Both the position numbers and the translations under genes were made by a program. Positions 11,801-22,839 of a DNA stretch of 64,000 nt are shown here, piece by piece. Within the stretch, counting starts at the first letter, position 1. Every line of letters starts with the position of its first letter. The notes below the pieces were generated by a model that was not told the DNA's origin, made no database searches, and was given only the letters and a program-made list of their open reading frames with translations. The stretch comes from Gnetum montanum. Lineage: Eukaryota; Streptophyta; Gnetopsida; Gnetales; Gnetaceae. The stretch is taken from NCBI GenBank assembly GCA_015680685.1, contig MNCI01012680.1:7615-71614 (forward strand), written 5' to 3'.

Positions 11801-11889
11801 AAAGGGTACATCCTTCTTTGTTAATTCTACCAACAATTTTGCAAGCTTTGAAAAGTTCTCGATGAAGCGTCTATAATATCCAGTATATC

Positions 11890-12590
11890 CAAGGAATGAT
11901 CAGGTATGTTTTATAGTTTCAGGTTGATGAGTGATTCCTTGGATGACTTTGATTTTTTCAGGATCTACCTCTATCCTTGTTTGTGAAATTTTATGCCCCA
12001 ATACAATGCCCTCTTGTATCATTAAGTGGCTTTTCTACCAATTGAGCCTTAGATTGGTTTCAACACATTGTTTCAGTACTTACTCTAATTAGTCCAATGT
12101 GTGTTCAAAGTTCGCTCTGTAGGTGGAGAAATTGTCCATAAAAACCTCCACACCATTCCTTATTTGCTACTAAAATATACTTAGAACCAAACATTGAAAT
12201 GTTTCTAGGGCATTGCACAAGCCAAACAACATCTACCTATATGCAAACGTCCCCCAAGGACTTGTGAATGTAGTCTTGGCTTGGTCTTTTAGTGCTATTT
12301 GAATTTGATTGTACCCACTGTAACCATCCAAAAAACTATAATAGTAATGCCCTACAATGGTATCTAAGACTTGGTCAACAAAGGGAAATGGGAAATGGTC
12401 TTTAAATGTTACCATGTTTAACAACCTAAAGTCTATACACACCCTCCATTTACCTTCCTTTTTAGGCACAATGACTAATGGACTAATCCATTCACTGTCA
12501 GCAATGGGATAGATGAACCTAACCTTCAAAAGTTATTCAATTTCTTCTTTAACTACTTGCTTAAGCTTTGAGTTCAATCGTCTTTGTGGT
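11890..12590 (-). pseudogene. pol: element N1 reverse transcriptase
   Basis: QRRLNSKLKQVVKEEIE leads into KVRFIYPIADSEWISPLV and IVPKKEGKWRVCIDFRLLN. The RRLNP-like entry and IYPI-DS-W block are typical of the Athila lineage. The first catalytic Asp is in FLDGYSGYNQI. The second block reads FMDNFST where active copies have FMDD or YMDD, so one catalytic Asp is lost. The open part is 12529-12233. Confidence 0.85.
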
Positions 12591-13060
12591 TGTCATTGAG
12601 GCTTCATGGAGAGGTCAGTGTAAATTCTATGTTGGTGTATCCTAGGATCTATTCTGGTTAATTTGGGATATGACCAAGCAAAGGCTTTTGACCATTTGTT
12701 TACCATCTTCAATAGTTTTTCTTTTTGCTGAGGAGTGAGCTTAGCATTAATGATTACTGATTTTCCATTCTTGAGAAATGTATATTGGTGGGAAATGGTT
12801 TTAATTTGAGGGGCTCTTACTTAAACTTGCCAGGGATTTCCAACTTTCCCTAGTTGATATTTTCAGTGTCAATACTTGGGAAGTTGGTGATGGACTTGCT
12901 CTAATGCATCCATGCTATCGATATAGGCACAAGTCAAGCTTTTAGTTGGTTCCATGCATAAAGTTGAATTGCTCTCTAAATTAGCTATCAGCCACTAGGT
13001 GCCTTCTTGTCTTGTGGTTGCTGCATACAGGCATCTTTGTATGTTAGATACTTGTGCACA

Positions 13061-13645
13061 CTAGTTGCATGCAAGCAATGTTAAGCGTTGTACAAACCAA
13101 GACTTCTGCATGTAGTTGCACCCTATGTCACTATATGTGATGCATGGAAATTTCTTCTTCTCAATCTTCCCAAATGCATTTTCTTTTGATATTTCTAGAG
13201 AAAGATCATGTATTTCTAAGCATGCATCAATCGTGCTTACCCATGCTCTTCCGATTATGATTAGGAAGTCCCCCTTGTAGTTGTTAACTTGAATCACTAG
13301 GAAATCGGCTGGATATGACCATCCACAAACAATAGTGACAATGTCCTCCATTGGTCCCAATGGAATAGTGATGGACTGGTTAGCCAACTCTAAATTAATG
13401 TTACACTTCTTTAGTGAAGGTAGGTTCTAGGCTTTATACATTTCTTGAGAGATTAAGTTAACACTAGAACCTGAATCCAAAAGACCTTTACAAGGCTCAT
13501 TTCCAGCGATCTGTAAATAAATAAGAGGACTTCTAGGATTAGATAATTTCCTAGGAAGATGACCAGCTTTAATCCAATTGGTGATGGCATGAGTTAACAT
13601 GACTATGTGTGTTGGATGCAGTTTTTGGTTCGAACGAAGCTTCAA
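13061..13645 (-). pseudogene. pol: element N1 aspartic protease
   Basis: The active-site segment GLLDSGSSVNLISQEMY (around 13440-13490) keeps Asp-Ser-Gly. The downstream flap region includes GWSYPADFLVIQV and IIIGRAWVSTID. A stop at about 13424 separates the two open parts. Homologues in A and B have lost the catalytic triplet (NSR and DLG). Confidence 0.85.
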
Positions 13646-14089
13646 AAATTCAAATGATGATGAGACGTTTAGATCATTAGCTACTTGTGGTGGTAAGGGC
13701 TTTGTTGGGCTATTAGTTCTAAATAAATATCTCTTCTTTGATTAGCTATCCAGACCAACAATAGGTTGAAGATTGACAGCCTTGGTGGCGTTACGTTGTT
13801 GCGGTTGGGTAGGAAGCTCGCCCTGCATAGTTGGAGTAGGTGGTAATGGAGCTGAGGGTGGAAGAGATGCAAATGAATGAGAAGGATAGTATGTATGTGG
13901 AACATCACCCCGAGGAGAAAAAGTTCTATAGTACTCGGGGGTCTAGTAGTAAGGCTAAAGAGCAACGTGACTAGTAGAGTCACATGGAGAGATCGACTAC
14001 TAAACGTAATACCTGTATGGGTTAGGTTGATGGTAAGGGTATTGTTGATGTGGTGGTGGCATTACCCATGATTGTGGGTGTTTCCATCA

Positions 14090-16111
14090 TTAATACTGTT
14101 CATTCGATTGCAGTGGAGCTTCACTTGGATAATATGTTAAGGGTTGGTGGAACTGCCTTGGGTTACCTTGAGGATAAGGTAACCTTCTAGGTGTTTGCCA
14201 TCTATTTAATTGTGGGTTTAGTGCATACACCTCAGACTCTTGTAGATGTGATCCAACTGGGCAACATCCCTTAGGATGGTCATACTGGCAAATCTCACAT
14301 CCGTCATCATCATCTGTGTCCGAATCCACAACCTCTTTAATGACGGTAATTTTGCCCTTACCTTTGTTACGTGCATACTTAGCTTCTTTCTTTTTTCTTC
14401 TCTCTCAGTCACTACTTTGTTCTCTAGACTTCTCTACTATTTTTAGGATAGTTTGAAATTTGTTGTCTAGAGAGCTCCACATTTGATCTACCTTTGCTGA
14501 TACTTTTGATGCAAATTTTTGAATGGACAAGGCCTTTCTATTCACCATCTCTTCAAGTGGTGACTCTTCTTCATCTTTGCAAAATCTAATTTCCTTCTTT
14601 CGAAGGAAAGGATCTTTGTTGTACTCCTCCACACTTTCTCTTTTCCTCAACTCGCCTTCCTCCTTGGCAACTTGCTCCAACAATCTTTGTATTTGATGGG
14701 CTTTGAGCTCAGATAGCCTTCCTTGGGCATAAGTCCCAAGGGTTCTTTGCATTTCGTACCTAAGCCCATCTACGAGATGGTGTAGTTATTCTTTTTGCGA
14801 GTAGCCATGGCCAGGGTAATGATGTAATAACGAATAGGATTCATCCTCCTTGTTTCCATCCTTGGATTTGCTTACACAGGTAGGACACTCAGGAGTATGT
14901 TTGATACTTATCATTGAATAGCTTCAACATGGTACTCCATTGACGAATGGATTCCAGTTCTAAGGATTGGTACCAGCTTTTTTCTTCCTTGATCAGTGTC
15001 CGTGGAAACAACTTTAGCTTTTGCCACTCATTTTCTATATTTTGCAAGGCATATGCATCGTGGAATATTTGTAGATGGTTTTGAGGATTAGCATTGTATC
15101 CCTCTTCAAATCATGGAATGTTATTCATGTCTAATCTTTTGATCCTACTGTCTTTTTTGTGCCTTGTTGGGATCCTAACAACCTCTATTATATCTAACAT
15201 ACTTTGGGTGGTGAGTAGGGGCTCATCGTGATCATGTTTTCTATGGTGTCTATGATTCCTATGCTATTCCCTACTCTCCCTTCTTTCATGATGTGTCTCC
15301 TAGAATGTCCTCATCCCCTTTCTCTACTATTTTGTCAGTGATTTCTATTTTGCTTACCATCGTCCTCATGGTCTTTCCCTTTGTGACTACATTCAGATCC
15401 CAAAGGAGAGGGGGAAGAAGATGATGGAGGTGAAGAGGAAGGAGGATTGGCACCATGGCAGTGCCTATCACCTTCTATTTGGTGGTTGTAGATCTAGTCA
15501 TGGTTACGATCAGAATGCCCATAATTGTCATGCATTTGTGTTCCTTTTCTAGACCCTTTGTGTCCATTGGTACCAGAACATGGGTTATAAATAGTTAAGT
15601 GAAGATTCTGATACACAACTCCTTGACCGAAGTCAATGAGAGGAACATCGTTTTGTGGGAAACCTCCCGAGATAGGTTCACCACCCTCGTTTTCACTTAG
15701 GACATATGGGACATCCTGAGATCACTTCCCCTTCATGGATTTGTAATGTCTCTCCTGTTGTAGATCTCTTTAGCATTGTGCCTCTGTGGGTTGATACTCT
15801 CTCGAGTCTTGTTCATGCAAAATGTATTCTGATTGTACGTGCTACATACCAATTCATGTGAGAGCATGAAGAAGCATGCCCAGGATTGAGCGATTGGGAG
15901 GTAACACTATGTTACCTTCTAAATCACACCAACGCAGTTGTTCATCTTGGTGGAGGATAAAGGTAAAGTCTGGTATATACTCATCAGAATGAGCGTATAC
16001 CATGTGAAATTGTTGGGGCATTGGCAGATCATCATGTGCATCCCGCCTTCGATTATTCATGGTGTCGAACCTAGTCGATGAAGCACTCTCATAAGAAAAA
16101 GGAGACATCAT
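14090..16111 (-). pseudogene. gag: element N1 gag
   Basis: The start is ATG at 16111 (MMSPFSYES). The conserved FTFILHQDEQLRWCDLEGN block comes next. The capsid core at about 15110-14930 includes NEWQKLKLFPRTLIKEE and SWYQSLELESIRQWS. A coiled region with heptad-like spacing runs from 14752 to 14405. The zinc knuckle CEICQYDHPKGCCPV is at about 14258-14302. Internal stops interrupt the frame. A proline- and glutamine-rich tail follows to about 13650. Confidence 0.85.
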
Positions 16112-16226
16112 TGATTATTTAGTGTGCGATACCCTTTTCTAGTGATTGTAGCATAGTTAACTCTAAGGGTTCGTTTGAATGATGGAAAGGATTTCCTAAG
16201 TTCTAATCAGTGCACAAATAACAAAA

Positions 16227-16244
16227 TCCTCAGCAACAGCACTA
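16227..16244 (-). other. element N1 primer-binding site (tRNA-Asp type)
   Basis: The minus strand reads TAGTGCTGTTGCTGAGGA, one base inside the 5' LTR. Every mismatch to the tRNA-Asp complement is a transition. Confidence 0.8.
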
Positions 16245-16245
16245 A

Positions 16246-17082
16246 TGATGATCAACGAGGTACCCCTACACACAACCATATGAATACGAGTGTTTACACG
16301 CGATCTAGTCGAACTCCAAGGATTAAGTGCTTGTGCACCTACATAAAACTAGGATGAGTTATGCAATTGTTGTCTTCCCAAGCTTACTTGTAAGGCATAA
16401 TTGTATAGTTAAGTAAAATCGAGCTATGTGATTTTTATTATTTTATGTTTTATGTTCTTGGTGCTTAAAATAGAGAAATAAAATAATTTAACAACTAACT
16501 AATTTGATTTAACTAATTAACTGTTCTCTAACTAGTCCTAAAACCAGCATCTGTTCCCACTCTCTGGATACATCTTGAACTAGTGTAACACTACTAGGAT
16601 TACCAAACGCTAGTCGTTACTGGTTTACCAAGTGTTCCACGTATGCTCGAAGTGGTCGTACTGAGTATGCTAATTCATTGAGAATTAATAATTTTATAAA
16701 AATAACATTGATTGACTAATGAAAGCATCAAATAATTGTAAATAACATTAAATGCAATAATTAAGCTATTCTGAATGCTATAAGGTTTATCACAAAGTTC
16801 ATATTTATTTCTGAACACAAGGTGTGCTCAGGTACACAATGCTCAAATAAAGATCTGTTCACTTTATGACTCCTACTGTGGACACTCAGAAATCATTCTA
16901 ACTCTAGAAAGGAAAAACTATAAGAGTTCAGCTAAGGGACTGAACTAAAACTACCCAGACCAAGCGCACCTGCCTCTTATTTATAGCCAACAAGACAGGT
17001 TCTGACATCGCGTATCCGATGTTACTTGGCTAACCCTGATATCGCGTATTCGATATCGGGTGTCCGATATCAAAACTCATCA
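16246..17082 (-). repeat. element N1 5' LTR
   Basis: It pairs with 7201-8037. On the minus strand U3 starts at 17082 (TGATGAGTTTTGATATCGG), and TATAAATA is at 16978-16985. A ~14-bp insertion near 16701 and a ~13-bp deletion in the module array relative to the partner cancel out in length. Confidence 0.9.
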
Positions 17083-17640
17083 CCTGTCATGGTACATTTG
17101 CAGGAAATAGGGGCATATGCACTAAACCCAAGACTTGTTAAGAAATAAATGCCTAAATAGTTGCCTTATCCTCAAGGTAGCTATTAACAAACCTTCCAAC
17201 TAGCATGCTACCCCAGTGAAGCCTATCTACAGCCACAGGAGCAGTGTCACCTATGGTGGAAACAATCACAATTATGGGCAATGCCACCACCAAGACAACA
17301 GTACCCATATCAGCAACTAGACCCTAACGGATACTATGTACAATGTCTGAATTCTCTAAGTAATGTAATAGTTTAAGCTCCTCAATACTATCCATCCAAA
17401 TACCATAGGCCAACACCTCTAAGGATGGACTCCAATCAATACGTGCATCGGTAAGTAACTAGTTCATTCAGCCAACCACCTATACCACTACTTGTAATGC
17501 AAGGAGAGTTGTCATCATAGCCTCAACAAAAAAATGTAACTAGGATAGTGAACATGCAGGAGGAGGCATTCATGCAAAAATCACAATCCAAAAAATAATC
17601 GTTCTTCCAAACAAGTCCCGAAAAGGTTCGAAGGACAAGG
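17083..17640 (+). pseudogene. gag: element A gag, 3' part
   Basis: This resumes after the N1 insertion with sequence parallel to element B at 28056-28560: CATATGCACTAAACCCAAGA against TATATGCACTTAATCCAAC, then the proline- and glutamine-rich tail. It is interrupted by several stops. Confidence 0.75.
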
Positions 17641-17689
17641 AACACATGTACTCCCACTTCATCCACATCCAATCCTCCTAGAAACAATA

Positions 17690-18170
17690 AGCTTCAAATA
17701 TTTTCTAGCACCAATGTGACACTTTTCATGCTAACACAAACCATTACTCATTGGATCAAGGTAGGAGCACTTCCTCAATAACGAACTGATCTAGGAAGTC
17801 CCTTGGTATACGTTCAAGTAGCAGGGCAAAAATCGTGCAAGGTTCTACTCAATTCTAGATCAAGAGTAAACTTGATATTGTAAGAGATGTATCAAGCCTA
17901 GAATCTATCACCATTAAAGAAAATTAATATTTAGCTAGAGCTTGCAAACCAATCTATCATAGTTCCACTAGGAAAAGTGGATGATGTGATCACCACCATT
18001 AGTGGCTAGTCCTGCCTTGCTGATTTTTTGGTCATCTATGTAGGTAAAAACAAGGGAGAGTTCCCAATCATAATGGGAAGGGCTTGGCTTGGCATTGTTA
18101 ATGCTAAGCTTGGTATTAGAGATTTGTCATTGGAAATTTCCAAGGAAGATGAAGTAAGAATCATTTAGAG
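17690..18170 (+). pseudogene. pol: element A aspartic protease
   Basis: It parallels the proteases of N1 and B. The catalytic block now reads LLNSRSRVNLIL, so the Asp and Gly are lost. MGRAWLGIVNAKL and the segment leading to EISKEDE are recognisable at about 18076-18150. Confidence 0.75.
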
Positions 18171-18559
18171 ATGTAGAGTTCCATGTATCACATACAACAA
18201 TAACGGGTGCAGTTGTATGCATAAGATATGGGTAATCAAATAGGAAGATAATACAACATGCAACAAATGTGGTGAAGAAATGTGTGTGCAAAAATGCTTG
18301 TATGCAGTAGCCATTCAATAAGAAGACATCGAGTGATTGATCGCAAATAGTGAAATTGAATCAAACATAGACATGAAACCAATGAATCAAATAATAAGTG
18401 CCTATGTAGAAGAAACCAACAAGTTAAAATAAATGAGAAGAAGACATCCCTATCCACACACAGGTCAGGAAGAACAAATAGAATGGGGACAATTAGAGAT
18501 CCCAGATAAGGTTAAACCAAAACCACTAGAACTAAAGGCCCTACCAATAGCACTTGAAT

Positions 18560-20010
18560 ATGCTTTCTTGAATAATCAGAAGTAAATTATAATCAACATC
18601 AACCTGGATAAAGAGCAAAAGAAGAATTTATTGGAAGTAGTCAACAAGTGGCCAACAACATTTGCATGGTCTTATGATGAAATCATAGGAAGTAATCCTA
18701 GAATTTGTCAACATGGGATATATACTGATCCAGCAATAAAACCATGTTGCTAGTTAAAGAGAAGGCTAAACCCAAAACTTAAAGAAGTAGTTAAGCAAGA
18801 GTTGGAAATGTTACAAAAGGTTAGATTCATATATTTCATTACGGATAGTCAATACTTTTCTAATTGTTCCAATGAAGGGAGACAAGTGCAGAGTGTGCAT
18901 TGACTTCTAATTGTTGAACTCTACTACATTTGAGCATCATTTTCCTTTGTCATTTGTTGACCAAGTCCTAGATACTATTGCAAGACATGAGCACTAAAGT
19001 TTTCTAGACAAGTACAATGGATATAATCATATCTACATTGCACTTGAGAGCTAAGAGAAGACAACGTTCACTAGTTCATGGGGAACATTTGCTTACAAGC
19101 ATATGCCTTTTGGTCTCTGCAATGTGTCCACACCTTCCAAAGACTCATACTTAGCATCTTCTAGAAATAAATAGGAAATGATATTGAATTATTTATGAAT
19201 GATGTTTCAACATATGGGCTGGATTTTAAATAGGCACTGGACTATCTAGAGAAGGTATTAAAGAGATGTGTAGAGACTAATTTAAAGCTCAATTGGTAGA
19301 AGATCCATCTTATGATCTAGGATGGCATCATCTTAGGGCACATAATCTCATAGAAAGGAATAGAGATGGATCTTGATAAAGTTCAAGTCATACAGAATAT
19401 CATCGAGAGGCCACAAACTATTAAGGATGTTCAATCATTTTTGGGCCATATGAGGTACTACACGAGGTTGATAGAAAACTTTTCAAAGATTGCAAAATAC
19501 TAGTTGAGTTAACTAAGAAGGATGCACCCTTTCAATGGACTAAGTCATGTGAAAAGACCTTTAAAAACTTGAAATAAAAGCTAATCAAGATACTAATCCT
19601 ACAAAGCTCCAAATTGGTTCAAGAGTTTTCATATCATTAAAGATGCTTCAAACCATGCATTGGACGTAATATTAACACAACTAGATGATCAAAAAAGGCC
19701 ATACTATATTCATTACATCATTAGAAGAATCACCTAGGCACAACTTAACTACATCACAATAGAAAAGGAGCTGATGATAGTGGTGTATGCACTGGAAAAA
19801 TTAAGACATTATGTGCTCGAGTACCCAATCTATGTCCACACTGATCATAGTGCCATCCATTTTCTTATGAACAAACTAGTGGTTAGTCTTTGGGTGATTA
19901 GATGGCTTGTTATCTTATAGGAATTTGACATAACAATGATTGACAAGAAGGGCACGAAGAATGATGTAGCTGATCACTTGTTGAGACTCAAATGGGACTA
20001 ACAGGACCAT
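18560..20010 (+). pseudogene. pol: element A reverse transcriptase and RNase H
   Basis: The RT entry KRRLNPKLKEVVKQELE is followed by RFIYFITDS at about 18760-18850. A frameshift lies near 18850-18900. The catalytic box at about 19190 reads FMNDVSTYG. RNase H shows VYALEKLRHYVLEYPIYVHTDHS (about 19775-19845) and RWLVIL. Numerous stops, many in positions of Trp, Gln or Arg codons, are consistent with C-to-T decay. Confidence 0.8.
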
Positions 20011-20259
20011 GCAGAACCATTGTTAGCCCAATTCCCTTACAAAAATTTGTTTACTAAGATAGTAATGGATGTAGACCCAATAGGAAAGTCATGGACAACT
20101 AATTATCTGAATTATCTAACAACACAAGAGCTTCCTATTTAATGGATCAAGAAATAGAAAGAGCAATTCTTTCACAAGGTGAAAAGATACATGAAAATAA
20201 ATGGAAACATTTACAAGATTTGTGCAAATGGGTTAGTTCGATGGTGCATACCCGAATGT

Positions 20260-21330
20260 GATTAACTATGAATCCTACAGGATGCACCTAAAGGCCCATG
20301 TGGTGGCCATTATGTAGGACATAGGATGACATTAAAACTAATGATGGCAAGCTACTTCTAGCCTACCTTGTTCTAGGATGCCCATACCTTTACACAGTCT
20401 TGTGAGAGGTGCCAAAAAGATGAAGGAATAATGGCTAGAAATAAAGGATCACAGTAATGGATACAACCACTAGAGCCATTTTACATATGTAGAATTGACT
20501 TTATGGGCCTCATCACACTAATGTCAAATGGGAAAACCTATATAATTATGACCATGGATTATTGCACCAAGTGGGAAGAGGTAGCAACAGTCAAATATTG
20601 TATAGCCAAAACATATGCTAAGTTTTTTCAAAAACATGTGGTGAATCAATTTGGAGTACCAAGGATGCTTATTTCTCATAATGGGACTCATATTATTGGT
20701 GTTGCTTTCAAAAAGCTCATGTAACAACTTGGGATAAACCATAAGTTGATCATACCATACCATCCCCAAGCCAATGGTCAAGCTAAAGTAACTAATCGTG
20801 AGATCACTAGAATATTGACTAGGACGATTAGTAGATTTAGAAAGGATTGGAGCAGCAAATTGAATGATGCTCTATGGGCCTATAGAATAATGTGGAAGTT
20901 ACTCATCAGTTATTCATCCTATGAGCTAGTATACAATAAGTTACCCATGTTACCAATCTAGACAGAGCTACAATCTCTAGCTATTGCCAGCCAACTTGAC
21001 TTAAACTTAAGCTTTGCCAAATGAGAGAGCCTAATGAATCTCAATCTATTAGAAGAAAATAGGCTAGTAGCACTCATGAGCAATGAGATCCATAAGACAT
21101 ACTCCAAGCATAGGCATGATACTCATATAAGGTAAGTATTGATACAACTAGACAACAAGGTCCTCTATTATAATCCAAATCACATCCAATAAAAGGCCAA
21201 GTTTCAAACACTTTGGGAGGGACCCTACATCATTTAGGCAACTTACCCTTCAAGTTCCATGCATATTCATCATCCATCTAGCACACATAAGCTCATCCTA
21301 GTAAACATCTAGTAGGTCAAACCTTATCAT
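20260..21330 (+). pseudogene. pol: element A integrase
   Basis: The H2C2 finger (GPCGGHYVGH, then CERCQKDE), the IDFMGLITLMSNGKTY block, and QANGQAKVTNREITRILT are visible. The GPY/F-type module LWEGPYII closes the domain near 21230. The second Asp block reads SHNGTHI, so the catalytic Asp is lost. Stops occur within the finger. Confidence 0.85.
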
Positions 21331-21773
21331 AAATATCCCAACTCAGCTAAAGATTCCACCCAATCTATCCAAATGTCACCTACTTGTTCACTATTCTTAT
21401 TGACCAATCTTAACCATAGTCATGGGGGTGTCCACTAGGACACATAGGTACTTTTTGAGTTTTTCACTTTCTTAGTATTTTTTCTACTTTCTTGATATAT
21501 ATTCATTTTCTTTTATACTTTTCCATTTCTTGAAATTTTGATATTCTTTGACATTTTCTAATTCTTTAATAATCTTTTATTCTTTTTATCTATCTAATTT
21601 TCTATATCTTTTCTAATTTTTCATGTTTTGTTTTTATTTTACTTGTACATATTTTTGTCAAGTTTCCAATAAAACACATCAAATAAGATAAGATATAGTC
21701 CCAATAAGGTGAACATTACTCTATATTATCAATCATAAGGGACTAATTATCTATACAGTAAGGCCATGATAAC
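21331..21773 (+). other. element A 3' non-coding region up to the C insertion
   Basis: AGTCATGGGGG (21418-21427) lies just after pol, then a T-rich tract, then 21690-21770, which aligns with 29935-30015 of element B (CATAAGGGACTAATTAT). The sequence stops at the LTR of element C; the five bases before it are ATAAC. Confidence 0.65.
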
Positions 21774-22646
21774 TGATGGAGTAATCCAACACCCAACCAT
21801 ATGAGATACAAGTGTTTATGTGTACCCTGGTCAAATTTTGTGGACAAAGCAATGTGAATATGCTAGCAATTGGGTTGAGTTCATGATCATTGTCTTCCCA
21901 CGTGAGCTAGTAAAATCTATGCATATGGGTTAACTCACAATGAGGTGTATGATAAATGATGTTATGTGGCCCATATTACTCATAGTGAACATAAGGTAAA
22001 TGAAGTGGTTTGTAAAACTAATAGTCAATGAGTCTAGTCTAGCCTAGTGCGATGGACATCCATTCTTAATTCTTTGCACACGTCTTGGACTCATGCAATT
22101 GTCACTGGGATTACCAAGTATTCTACTACTAGGAAAACCAAGTGATAAGATTATTAGGTTACCAAATGATTACAGTTAATGCTTAAAATCACTTGTATCC
22201 ATTTCACTTAACAATAGTAATAGGAAAGTTCATGGGAAAGTAAACAATAATTAGTAAGCTAAGTGAAAATAAGAAACATTATTCTAAGCAAAAATAGTAA
22301 AGAACGAAGTGGATGTTATAATGATGCAAAGTAATCTTGATCTTTATTTTTGGTCATGACACGTGTCCAAGTACATTCCACTTGAATAAAGACTTCGTAC
22401 AATCACCTAACATCACACTGCAGGCATACACTGCTAAGTGCTAAGTACTAAAATCAAGAAAACAAACTAAAAATTTTTTGCTTAGTTGGAATGCAAACTA
22501 TTGTTAGACCTTGCACCTAAGTGTCGTATTTATAGGCTTGCATGTGTCCATGATATTAGATATTCAACATCATAGCTTGTGCCCTGATATTTGGGATCTG
22601 ATATTGGATGTTTAATATTGTACTTGATAAAAATTTTGATTTGTCA
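21774..22646 (-). repeat. element C 3' LTR (minus orientation)
   Basis: The plus strand begins TGATGGAGTAATCC and ends TTTGTCA, immediately followed by TACCCCC, the complement of the polypurine tract. The minus-strand TATA box is at 22527-22534, with GATATT-type modules between it and the LTR start. It is the inverted relative of the LTR at 25138-26024. Confidence 0.85.
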
Positions 22647-22653
22647 TACCCCC
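22647..22653 (-). other. element C polypurine tract
   Basis: The minus strand reads GGGGGTA directly against the LTR start TGACAAATC. The same arrangement occurs at 59774-59780 (element D) and 31624-31630 (before the A-type 3' LTR). Confidence 0.8.
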
Positions 22654-22839
22654 ACGACTGACTGAAAGCTCATCCTCAAGTTAAAACAAAATGAAGATAG
22701 ATTTCCTTACAAAATTGGAAAGTAGATTTACATGACACTAACTACTATATACATGACTCATAAATGTTGTAATGGTGTTTATAAAAAAATGATACATGAC
22801 ATGAAAACTTTAACAAAAAATAAAATCTAGCGAAGCTCA

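Larger units (their letters stand above)
7201..17082 (-). mobile_element. element N1: near-complete Athila-like Ty3/gypsy element nested in element A gag
   Basis: Both LTRs are present (7201-8037 and 16246-17082, each 837 bp with offsetting indels), with TGATGA/TCATCA ends. Read on the minus strand the order is LTR, primer site, gag, protease, RT, RNase H, integrase, non-coding 3' region, LTR. Flanking CCTAT (7196-7200) and CCTGT (17083-17087) fit a 5-bp target duplication with one later change. Removing the element joins element A's zinc-knuckle sequence into text matching element B at 28016-28090. The LTRs differ at roughly one base in eight over their first ~150 bp, so the insertion is old. 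Confidence 0.9.
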
